A stretch of DNA of 11,583 bases from CAZTVN01 sp964617145 (lineage in GTDB: Bacteria > Patescibacteriota > Gracilibacteria > UBA1369 > JACRIC01): the NCBI GenBank assembly GCA_964617145.1, contig CAZTVN010000039.1, positions 1 through 11,583 of the forward strand, in the 5' to 3' direction. Shown piece after piece: positions 5,763 through 11,527 of the stretch. The translations under genes were made by a program, and so were the position numbers. Position 1 is the first letter of the stretch, and each line of letters begins with the position of its first letter. The notes under the pieces were generated by a model. It worked only from the letters and a program-made list of their open reading frames with translations, was not told the DNA's origin and ran no database searches.

Positions 5763-6688
5763 GTGGATTTTGTGCTACGACGGGAATTTGATGCATGTAT
5801 AGAAAAGTTCAATGGGAATAACAGGATGAGAAAAGTAAATTGTCGCGACCAATTTCTCGCTCTTATGTTCGGCCAGCTCACCGGATTGCGAAGTTTACGT
5901 GGTATTGTGCTGTGCCTGAATGTTCATAGCCATCAATTTTACCATCTTGGTTTTCGCGCGAAGTCATTTACTCNNNNNNNNNNTTCCACACTTTCCCGTG
6001 CGAATCAATTTCGAGATTGGCAAATATGGCGTGATTTCACCGAGCATCTCATTCTCAGGGCGAGAAGGCATTATGCGAAGGAAAATGATTTTTCAATTGA
6101 ACTCAAAAATTCGGTTTATGCTCTCGATTCAACGGTGATAGATTTGTGTCTTGCAACATTCAAATGGGCTTATTTTGAACTTCAGAAATCTGCTGTTACA
6201 GTTCATACCCAGCTTGATTTGAAAGGCAATATTCCTTCGTTTTTTCTTATAACCAAGGCAAAAGTACACGATGTGAATTTTCTTGATTAATTGAAGTTTG
6301 AGAAAGATGCGATCTACATTATGGATCGTGGATATTTCGATTTTCGGCGATTGCAGACAATTCACACAGAAGGTGCGTTTTTTATAATCCGTTCTAAAGA
6401 AAGTCTCTCTTTTCAGCGAATATATTCCTTCAAGGTCGACAAAAAAAACGGACTCAGATGTGACCAAACAATCCGTCTTAAACATTTTTATGCGCACAAG
6501 AAATATCCGCAAAAATTACGTCGCATAAAATATTATGATGAGCAAACGGACAAACAGTATGTGTATCTCACAAACAACTTTGGACTGTCCGCAAACACCA
6601 TTACGGAACTTTACAGAAATCGTTGGCAGATTGAAAACTTTTTTTCAAATGGATGAAACAACATCTTAAAATTCAGGTCTTTTGGGGC
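5763..6688 (+). pseudogene. Decayed IS4-family (DDE) transposase
   Basis: The reading begins at a GTG but the N-terminus is probably cut: the family usually has extra residues before DFVLRREFD. An N-terminal DUF4372-like region (DQFLALMFGQLTGLRSLRGI) is followed by a DDE_Tnp_1-type domain. The catalytic residues are still readable: D in YALDSTVIDL, D in YIMDRGYFDF and E in NRWQIENFF. Lesions: a 10-N gap at 5974-5983, an in-frame TAA at 6288-6290, and a frameshift in the T7 run near 6640-6646. After the shift the text continues KWMKQHLKIQVFWG and stops at 6689-6691, so the C-terminus is missing. No terminal repeats are visible. The gene is inactive. Confidence 0.85.
5974..5983. other. Assembly gap (10 N)
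   Basis: Ten N bases interrupt the IS4 pseudogene between RAKSFT and STLSRAN. In related transposases hardly any residues separate these blocks, so the true gap is probably near 0-3 nt. The sequences left and right of this point may have been joined by scaffolding across a repeated IS element. Confidence 0.95.
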
Positions 6689-6699
6689 TAACGCCCCAA
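6682..6699. repeat. Hairpin TTGGGGC / GCCCCAA
   Basis: A 7-bp stem with the 4-nt loop TAAC lies at the end of the IS4 remnant. Its minus strand (AGTTGGGGCGTTAGCCCC) matches 8356-8373, a hairpin in the IS110 noncoding end, at 17 of 18 positions. It could be a terminator-like stem or a scar of another IS110 element. Confidence 0.5.
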
Positions 6700-6764
6700 C
6701 TCTTAAAAAGAATCCGATTTTGTTTTTTCTTTTTTGATAAAGGGGAATATGAGGAAGATTATTA

Positions 6765-6803
6765 TGTCTAAAATATGTATAATTTGTGTATAGTTATACA
6801 TAT
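6765..6803 (+). repeat. 39-bp direct repeat, copy 1 (Fic operator)
   Basis: This copy is identical over 39 bp to 6816-6854, a period of 51 bp. Each copy contains the inverted pair TATGTATAA and TTATACATA separated by 11 bp. A TATAAT is also inside this copy, but no -35 box precedes it. Confidence 0.75.
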
Positions 6804-6804
6804 G

Positions 6805-6834
6805 TTGACTTTTCGTGTCTAAAATATGTATAAT
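6805..6834 (+). promoter_or_regulatory. Promoter of the Fic gene
   Basis: TTGACT (6805-6810), 18 bp and TATAAT (6829-6834) form a near-consensus sigma70 promoter. The -35 lies in the 12-bp spacer between the two 39-bp repeats, and the -10 lies inside the second repeat. Transcription would start near 6841, giving a leader of about 34 nt without a Shine-Dalgarno site. A protein on the repeats would directly block the promoter. Confidence 0.7.
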
Positions 6835-6854
6835 TTGTGTATAGTTATACATAT
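6816..6854 (+). repeat. 39-bp direct repeat, copy 2 (Fic operator)
   Basis: This is the second identical copy. Its inverted arms surround the -10 box and the transcription start. This is the expected position for an autoregulatory operator. Confidence 0.75.
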
Positions 6855-6874
6855 TTAAACTCACAAGATATATT

Positions 6875-8218
6875 ATGAATTTCAAACTTAAAAAACCAAA
6901 CTTGAAAAGCATTGAGCCAAATGAGGTAATAAAGGTTTTTAACGCAAAAAATAAGGTGGAGATATTAGACTTTATCAAAAAATTTTTAAACTCTGAGTAT
7001 ATCTACTGGGATGATTTTCGTTTCAAAGAACCGCTTCCGAAAGGAACATCCAGAGAACAACTATGGTTAGCTATAAAACTATTTAGAGAGTCGCAAAACT
7101 TAAAATCAGTTATTACCGATGTAAATGGTAAAAGTTTTGTATGGGCAAAATTAGATTACTTTGAAGAATTTTTTCATGAGTTAGATATGAGTACTGGAGG
7201 AGAACTTTTTGTTGAAAAAGCCGGCGTAGATAAAGCAAATAAACAAAAATTAATTACACGGGGAATAATGGAAGAAGCAATTGCATCTTCGCAATTGGAA
7301 GGGGCTGCTACAACAAGTAGACAAGCTGCAAAAAAAATGCTTAGAGAAGGCAGAAAACCAAAAAACGAATCAGAGCAAATGATTGTAAATAGTTATATTT
7401 CCATGAAAGCAATAGAAGAGAAATATAAAAACAGTAAAATGAGCATGGATTTAACACTAGAACTGCACAGCTTAATAACAAAAGACACCCTTGATTCAAC
7501 AGGGAACAAGCCTAGGCTAAGAAAAAAAGACGAACCTATCTATGTAAGCGACAAAGTGACGGGAGAAATCTATCACGAAGGCCCAAGCATGGAATTTGTA
7601 GAAAAAGAACTCCCAAGGTTAATCAAATTCGCTAATGACGAATTAGAGACCGGTACATTTATTCATCCAATAATAAAAGCAATAATGATTCATTTCTGGA
7701 TCGGCTATTTACATCCATTCACAGATGGAAATGGGAGAATCGCTCGTCAATTGTTTTACTGGTACCTAATTAAACAAGGCTACTGGGCATTTGTGTATTT
7801 ACCTATATCAAAAGTGATAAAACTATCTCCAAAACAATATATAATGGCTTACGTATACAGTGAACAAGATGACAACAATATGACATATTTTATCGACTAT
7901 AACGTAAAAAAAATCAAATTAGCACTAAAAGATTTTAGAAATTATGTAAAAAAACAATCTACTGGAAATACGAAAATGAAGAAAATGAGCGAAACAAATC
8001 ATAACCTAAACATGAGACAAGTTCAGTTACTACAATATTTTCACGGAGATCCAGATGAAAGAACAACAGTTACAATTCATATGAACATTAATCAAGTAGC
8101 GAGAATGACAGCAATGAAAGATCTCAAGGATTTATTAGAGAAAGGATTTTTAACATCAAAAAAGCAAGGTAGAAACGTCTACTATTATGGCACTGAAAAA
8201 ATCGAAGGTTTGTTTTAA
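6875..8218 (+). CDS. Fic-domain protein (class II-type AMPylase) with C-terminal winged helix
   Basis: 447 residues. An N-terminal region (1-125) is followed by the autoinhibitory helix motif SSQLEG at 138-143, matching (S/T)xxxE(G/N). The Fic core includes LHSLI near 197-201 and HPFTDGNGRIAR at 280-291. H280 is the catalytic base, and the GNGR loop binds nucleotide phosphates. Residues about 385-445 look like a winged helix (NINQVARMTAMKDLKDLLEKGFL, then QGRNVYYYG). Fic enzymes transfer AMP or related groups to proteins; the intramolecular helix would place this in class II, kept inactive until released. The target is unknown. The DNA-binding tail and the two 39-bp repeats at its promoter point to autoregulation. 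It stands alone, with no separate antitoxin gene. An IS110 element begins 6 bp after the stop. Confidence 0.9.
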   Translation: MNFKLKKPNLKSIEPNEVIKVFNAKNKVEILDFIKKFLNSEYIYWDDFRFKEPLPKGTSREQLWLAIKLFRESQNLKSVITDVNGKSFVWAKLDYFEEFFHELDMSTGGELFVEKAGVDKANKQKLITRGIMEEAIASSQLEGAATTSRQAAKKMLREGRKPKNESEQMIVNSYISMKAIEEKYKNSKMSMDLTLELHSLITKDTLDSTGNKPRLRKKDEPIYVSDKVTGEIYHEGPSMEFVEKELPRLIKFANDELETGTFIHPIIKAIMIHFWIGYLHPFTDGNGRIARQLFYWYLIKQGYWAFVYLPISKVIKLSPKQYIMAYVYSEQDDNNMTYFIDYNVKKIKLALKDFRNYVKKQSTGNTKMKKMSETNHNLNMRQVQLLQYFHGDPDERTTVTIHMNINQVARMTAMKDLKDLLEKGFLTSKKQGRNVYYYGTEKIEGLF

Positions 8219-8231
8219 AATAATGTGTTCG

Positions 8232-8237
8232 TATATT
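8232..8237 (+). promoter_or_regulatory. -10 box at the IS110 left end (half promoter)
   Basis: TATATT starts 7 bases inside the left end, with no -35 in the flanking DNA. TTGACA at 9456-9461 near the right end would be placed about 16 bp upstream of it if the ends join in a circle. IS110 elements are known to build their RNA promoter this way. Confidence 0.5.
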
Positions 8238-8240
8238 GAA

Positions 8241-8430
8241 TCCGTATCTCAATGGTATTCTTTTTTTGGTGAGCCGCCACGAAGCGCTGTGTTGGAGGTC
8301 ATGCTCCGTCGCCTAACATGTGGTCTCCCGAAATGCTTGTAGAAGCGGATAAGTTAGTTGGGGTGTTAGCCCCGTATCACACACGAACCTGCTTTGAGCT
8401 TTCCGGGAGACCTGCGCAGCCTCACCATTT
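8241..8430 (+). ncRNA. Candidate bridge RNA of the IS110 element
   Basis: After the -10 box comes a 5' stem-loop (GAATCC with GGTATTC, 8238-8260). Then GGTGAG (8268-8273) pairs with CTCACC (8421-8426) and encloses two substructures. The first is TGTT (8290-8293) with AACA (8315-8318) around GGAG with CTCC. The second is GGTCTCCCG (8322-8330) with CGGGAGACC (8404-8412), enclosing an internal loop and the hairpin GGGG-TGTTA-GCCCC. Two loops in series fit the target- and donor-binding loops known for IS110 bridge RNAs. A pyrimidine-rich tract (8428-8453) follows. Exact ends are inferred. Confidence 0.6.
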
Positions 8431-8489
8431 CTCTTTTTCTTCTTTTTCTCTTCAGAGCATATGGCTCATACAAGCTAACAACCTATTCT

Positions 8490-9437
8490 ATGAAATACCA
8501 CATCGGCATCGATATTTCAAAAAGAGAATTCCATGTTTGTTTTGCTGAAACCGGAATTATTGAAAAATTCAGCACTGATTTCGTCGGCATCGATGAATTC
8601 TTAAAGCGATTGAAAGAAAAGAAAATGACGAAAGGGAAAACGCTCATCGGCATGGAAGCCACGGGATCATATCATTTGCCTGTCGCCTATCAATGCGCGA
8701 AAGCCGGATACATCGTGCATGTCATTAATCCGCTCATCACGAAGAAGCAAAATCAAACAAATCTGCGGCGCGTGAAGACGGACAGCGCGGATGCGGTACT
8801 GGTGAGGAACTGTCTGAAGACCGGAGCCGGTTATCCATTCTGTGAAACAGTGGAAACAATCAAATTGAAAACGCTGGTGAGACAACGCGCGCGCTTTTCA
8901 ATGTTGCGCCATCGAACAAAGATGAAGGATGAAGAAGTTGTTAATCGAGAACGGTATCTCAATGTTAAAATAACGGCTTTGGATAAGGAATTATATGATT
9001 TCCTGGATGAAAAAATCCGAGGTCTTGATGCGCAGCTTCGAACGTACGGTTCCGCCACGCAAAAACTCCTCCAAAGCATTCCTGGGGTGGGGCCGCAGAC
9101 GGCGATGACTTGTCTCTCGGAAATCCAAAAGATCAACCGTTTCTCAAATGAACAAAAACTGACGGCATGGCTTGGTCTGGATCCTAGAGTTCATCAAAGT
9201 GGAACAAGCATCAATGGGAAAGGATATATCACAAAACGGGGCAACAAATTGCTGCGTACGCGATTATTCAACGCCGCCTCTGTCGCGGTGCTTCACGAAA
9301 ATATGTTTCAAAAATTTTTTCTGCAAAAACGCTCCGAAGGAAAAGCATACCGCGTCGCGCTCTGTGCCGTGATGAGAAAAATGGTTCATGTAATCTACGC
9401 CGTTTGGACTCGCGGCACTCCATTTATCAATTCATAA
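8490..9437 (+). CDS. IS110-family transposase (DEDD recombinase)
   Basis: 315 residues. The N-terminal RuvC-like DEDD domain shows D8 in GIDIS, E56 in GMEATGSYH, and D98 and D101 in VKTDSADAVLV. The C-terminal Transposase_20 domain contains IPGVGPQTA (197-205) and HQSGTSINGKGYITKRG (235-251) with the likely catalytic serine S237. The family cuts and joins DNA as an RNA-guided recombinase, using the bridge RNA from the noncoding end. The length is within the normal range and no lesion is seen, so it is probably active. I chose the ATG at 8490, directly before KYHIGIDIS. A longer frame from 8394 would add 32 hydrophobic residues not found in the family and would overlap the bridge RNA. GC content is higher than in the Fic gene, consistent with transfer. 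Confidence 0.92.
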   Translation: MKYHIGIDISKREFHVCFAETGIIEKFSTDFVGIDEFLKRLKEKKMTKGKTLIGMEATGSYHLPVAYQCAKAGYIVHVINPLITKKQNQTNLRRVKTDSADAVLVRNCLKTGAGYPFCETVETIKLKTLVRQRARFSMLRHRTKMKDEEVVNRERYLNVKITALDKELYDFLDEKIRGLDAQLRTYGSATQKLLQSIPGVGPQTAMTCLSEIQKINRFSNEQKLTAWLGLDPRVHQSGTSINGKGYITKRGNKLLRTRLFNAASVAVLHENMFQKFFLQKRSEGKAYRVALCAVMRKMVHVIYAVWTRGTPFINS

Positions 9438-9455
9438 AAAATCTTCACTCCTTGC

Positions 9456-9461
9456 TTGACA
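9456..9461 (+). promoter_or_regulatory. -35 box at the IS110 right end
   Basis: A consensus TTGACA lies 18 bp after the transposase stop. In place it has only a poor -10 (TACGAT at 9478-9483, 16 bp away). In a circularised element it would face TATATT of the left end. Confidence 0.45.
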
Positions 9462-9485
9462 TGGATATAGGTAGTTGTACGATCG

Positions 9486-9501
9486 TATTTGGCAAACTGC
9501 G
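9486..9501 (+). repeat. Left arm of a 16-bp inverted repeat around the asparaginase gene
   Basis: TATTTGGCAAACTGCG is the exact reverse complement of 11056-11071. It is followed inward by the G-rich run GGGGGTGGGGTGGGGG (9501-9516). The repeat pair encloses the asparaginase gene and its promoter. Confidence 0.75.
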
Positions 9502-9516
9502 GGGGTGGGGTGGGGG
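9501..9516 (+). other. G-rich run upstream of the asparaginase promoter
   Basis: Three G-tracts of 5, 4 and 5 are separated by single T bases and directly abut the -35 box TTGACA at 9517. A G-quadruplex is possible, most easily with two-tetrad or intermolecular forms, because a fourth long tract is absent. Confidence 0.5.
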
Positions 9517-9544
9517 TTGACATATCCAATAAGTAATATATTAT
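9517..9544 (+). promoter_or_regulatory. Promoter of the asparaginase gene
   Basis: TTGACA (9517-9522), 16 bp and TATTAT (9539-9544) make a good sigma70 promoter. Transcription would start near 9551, giving a leader of about 23 nt without a Shine-Dalgarno site before the ATG at 9574. Confidence 0.6.
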
Positions 9545-9573
9545 GATTCTCCTGTTTTATTTCACCTTCTATC

Positions 9574-11037
9574 ATGTCTGAAACTGTGGCACACAATCTC
9601 ACTGTAGATCGGCCGGAATATCTCGCCATGCAGACAGCATGCAAAGCTGAAAATCGTTCGCGCGCAGCTGTCAATGCACATATTGATCAATTCGAGCGAA
9701 GTTTTCCGATTCCAACTGAGCCATATCCTGTGGAAGTGGTAGATGATCCATTTGATTTAAATAATTTGAGATACACCGAACCTACGCCGGATGGGAAGCG
9801 AATGCTTACGGCAAAAACGGTTCAGGATGTATTGGCTAGGATTAGCGATGAGGCATTTATTCAGCAGGTATTGAAAAGCGAAAAACTGTTCGTCATTGGA
9901 ATTGGAACGGGTGGCACAATTGCAATGAAGGAAAATGAGGAAGGTCGTCGTGTTCCCGATAAAGATTTCAATAGTGTATTGATGCAAGCTGATCCTAGTC
10001 TCTTGGAAAGATATCAAATCACCTCTCTAGATGCTTATGGTATCGACAGCTCGGAAATGACCATTGGTGACGAGGGAGATTTGGTCATTGCAATGTGCCA
10101 CATATGGCAAAACATGGACCCTCGGTTGCAAAAAGTATTTGCCGGTTTCCTTGTCGTCCACGGAACTGACACGATGCCACGATCAGGCGCGCATATGCTG
10201 GCGATGCTTGGGCAAAATATGCCGTTTAACATTGTTCATACGGGCGCGCAAAAGCCTATCGGCACGGTAAATAACGATGCTAGGATTAATGTGCCTGATT
10301 CTCTATATCAACTTGAGGCTCAGTATCGTAATGGTGTTTGTGATGCAACAACTGTCATGGGGCGGGTTGCAAACCTTACGGTCGGAATTACAAAGGTGAG
10401 TGACTTTCATGCAAAGGCTATGGATGCGTTTATGCACAAGGAAGTACATGATTTGGCTTCCGGATCAGATCCGCGGAAAGTAAAATTGCCCATTTGGCTT
10501 AGAAAAAGACCTCCTCAAGGATCGCCTTTCCATCCGGTCGTTTATCGTGGACCGAACAGAATCGGAGAAGAGGTAGCTGAAATGGAACAAAATCCAACGG
10601 ATGTAATTGTGGATATTCGTTATAAAGGTTGGCTCGCTGTTACGGCGACAACTTACGGAGCAGGCACATTTGATCCGCCAATTGCACGATTGATTGGTCG
10701 CGAGGTTAGTCAGCAGAACCTGCCATTGTTTGCCGTTAGCCCTGTGAATGCAGACCCCGAGCTCGATGTTTATGATGCGGCACAAGAATTGATCAAGGCA
10801 GGTGCGAAGTCATTATATATGACTCGAGAATTTGCGCGCGCAAAACTTATGCGCTGGTTTGCAACGTTCTTCCAGCAGGAGGCAAAAGTTGGTGGATCAC
10901 ATGATGTTCCATTCAGCGTTCGCATGCAGGCCGCAAAGCCTCGCCTGGAAGAGTATATGGCTAATCAATTAGTTGGCGAAATTCCAACAGAATTAAGTAA
11001 AAGAATTCTGAAACCGGAGCAAAGAATTGATGTTTAG
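9574..11037 (+). CDS. Asparaginase/glutaminase-family protein with N-terminal extension
   Basis: 487 residues, against about 330 for typical bacterial L-asparaginases. Residues about 103-440 carry the fold. GTGGTIA at 111-117 holds the likely nucleophile T115. DSSEMT at 158-163 binds substrate. HGTDTM at 196-201 holds the T198-D199 pair. TGAQKP is at 223-228. The catalytic lysine is probably K274 or K281 before DAF. The family hydrolyses asparagine to aspartate and ammonia. The first 100 residues match no domain I recognise, and the segment VIDV-like 'NNDARINVPDSL' replaces the usual DG-N-L-DA pattern, so the true substrate is uncertain. No signal peptide is seen, so it is cytoplasmic. Higher GC than the Fic gene, its own promoter and a flanking inverted repeat suggest acquisition as a unit. 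The start could lie downstream, as no ribosome binding site decides it. Confidence 0.82.
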   Translation: MSETVAHNLTVDRPEYLAMQTACKAENRSRAAVNAHIDQFERSFPIPTEPYPVEVVDDPFDLNNLRYTEPTPDGKRMLTAKTVQDVLARISDEAFIQQVLKSEKLFVIGIGTGGTIAMKENEEGRRVPDKDFNSVLMQADPSLLERYQITSLDAYGIDSSEMTIGDEGDLVIAMCHIWQNMDPRLQKVFAGFLVVHGTDTMPRSGAHMLAMLGQNMPFNIVHTGAQKPIGTVNNDARINVPDSLYQLEAQYRNGVCDATTVMGRVANLTVGITKVSDFHAKAMDAFMHKEVHDLASGSDPRKVKLPIWLRKRPPQGSPFHPVVYRGPNRIGEEVAEMEQNPTDVIVDIRYKGWLAVTATTYGAGTFDPPIARLIGREVSQQNLPLFAVSPVNADPELDVYDAAQELIKAGAKSLYMTREFARAKLMRWFATFFQQEAKVGGSHDVPFSVRMQAAKPRLEEYMANQLVGEIPTELSKRILKPEQRIDV

Positions 11038-11045
11038 GTCGGGTT

Positions 11046-11054
11046 GGGGGGGGG
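11046..11054 (+). other. G9 run after the asparaginase gene
   Basis: Nine G bases, preceded by GGGTT, lie between the stop codon and the right arm of the inverted repeat. The tract mirrors the G-rich run on the left side but is on the same strand, so it is not part of the inverted repeat. Its length may be uncertain in the assembly. Confidence 0.5.
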
Positions 11055-11055
11055 A

Positions 11056-11071
11056 CGCAGTTTGCCAAATA
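11056..11071 (+). repeat. Right arm of the 16-bp inverted repeat around the asparaginase gene
   Basis: CGCAGTTTGCCAAATA is the exact reverse complement of 9486-9501, about 1.55 kb away. No matching target duplication is visible outside the arms. Confidence 0.75.
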
Positions 11072-11078
11072 TGTTGCA

Positions 11079-11167
11079 CAACGTCCCGGGCTAGCCGATG
11101 TTTTGCGGCGGTACAATTTTTGCGCGGAGCGCAACACCGCCGCAAAATATGGGTGAGCGAGCGTTAA
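11079..11167. repeat. attC-like long imperfect palindrome (copy E)
   Basis: Outer arms AACG (11080-11083) and CGTT (11162-11165) enclose imperfect arms of the form GCT-nn-CC-n-AT. These lead into a perfect 12-bp stem, 11101-11112 with 11136-11147. A terminal hairpin follows, TTGCGC with GCGCAA (11120-11134). The architecture resembles integron attC sites. The R-box motifs are only near matches (GTTAAAG against GTTRRRY). It lies directly 3' of the small membrane gene on the minus strand. Confidence 0.5.
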
Positions 11168-11169
11168 AG

Positions 11170-11186
11170 AATAAAAATTTATTTTT
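11170..11186. repeat. 17-bp AT-rich inverted repeat, arm 1
   Basis: AATAAAAATTTATTTTT is the exact reverse complement of 11488-11504. The arms frame the small membrane protein gene, and this one overlaps its stop codon. Low complexity makes chance similarity possible. Confidence 0.5.
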
Positions 11187-11487
11187 TGGGTTTTAAACCT
11201 ATATACCATAGTGCACCATAAAAAGAAGCAAGTGGCCAGAGCAGGCGAAATGGGAAAATCATACTTAGTGGTCCAAGTAAAAAAGATAGTGGGAACATCC
11301 ATAGCAAATGAAATGGAGATAAGGAAAAAACAGGTACGATAATAAGAGAAACGGCCATAAGAAATCCGTGAACTTCAAAAATTTTTTCTGTAGCCTGCTC
11401 TTTTTGAGCTTTACTGCGCATTAAAAACCCCCACGAAACAGCAATTAAGATACAAATGATATAAAGAATATTGGCAACGGTATTCAT
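11179..11487 (-). CDS. Small integral membrane protein, unknown function
   Basis: 102 residues, mostly hydrophobic, with segments at about 5-23, 38-56, 60-78 and 80-96 and a basic tail (KPKK). A charged loop (MRSKAQKEQATEKIFEVHG) follows the first segment, and a histidine (H40) lies at the border of the second. No known family is recognised and no signal peptidase site is seen. It stands alone between two attC-like palindromes, with its 3' end facing the one at 11079. No Shine-Dalgarno site precedes the ATG, which follows directly on the AT-rich repeat. Overlapping frames on the same strand are less plausible as proteins. Confidence 0.65.
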   Translation of the reverse strand: MNTVANILYIICILIAVSWGFLMRSKAQKEQATEKIFEVHGFLMAVSLIIVPVFSLSPFHLLWMFPLSFLLGPLSMIFPFRLLWPLASFYGALWYIGLKPKK

Positions 11488-11504
11488 AAAAATAAATTTT
11501 TATT
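11488..11504. repeat. 17-bp AT-rich inverted repeat, arm 2
   Basis: AAAAATAAATTTTTATT directly precedes (on the minus strand) the start codon at 11487. It pairs with 11170-11186. It may also contain the promoter's AT-rich region, but no clear -10 and -35 pair is found. Confidence 0.5.
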
Positions 11505-11527
11505 CTAGCGAGCGAACCGGCTAGCCC

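Larger units (their letters stand above)
8225..9472 (+). mobile_element. IS110-family insertion sequence
   Basis: The element comprises a structured 5' noncoding end (about 265 bp), a transposase gene (8490-9437) and a short 3' end. The left end is placed at GTGTTCG because a second copy of this end at 11528 shares its first 16 bases while the bases before it differ. The right end near 9472 is inferred from promoter geometry at the circle junction (TTGACA at 9456-9461). IS110 elements usually lack terminal inverted repeats, and none are seen. It inserted just after the Fic stop codon. The outer borders are estimates. Confidence 0.7.

Noticed and set aside
6765..6854. CRISPR array
   Set aside because: There are only two repeats with a 12-bp spacer that holds a -35 box, no cas genes, and the location fits a promoter.
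6703..6978. Minus-strand frame with repeated peptide MYNYTQIIHILD
   Set aside because: The repeat is the translation of the two 39-bp operator repeats; the frame lies across the Fic promoter and start.
6875..8218. Fic/antitoxin (FicTA) operon
   Set aside because: No separate small antitoxin gene is adjacent; the inhibitory motif is within the same chain.
8394..8489. Longer N-terminus for the IS110 transposase
   Set aside because: The extra 32 residues are absent from the family, and the DNA forms the conserved stems of the candidate bridge RNA.
11101..11147. Rho-independent terminator of the asparaginase gene
   Set aside because: The stem is strong but no T-run follows on either strand; it is better explained as part of the larger palindrome.
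10961..11302. Minus-strand frame overlapping the asparaginase end and the palindrome
   Set aside because: It overlaps two better genes and the structured repeat, and its translation lacks any coherent pattern.
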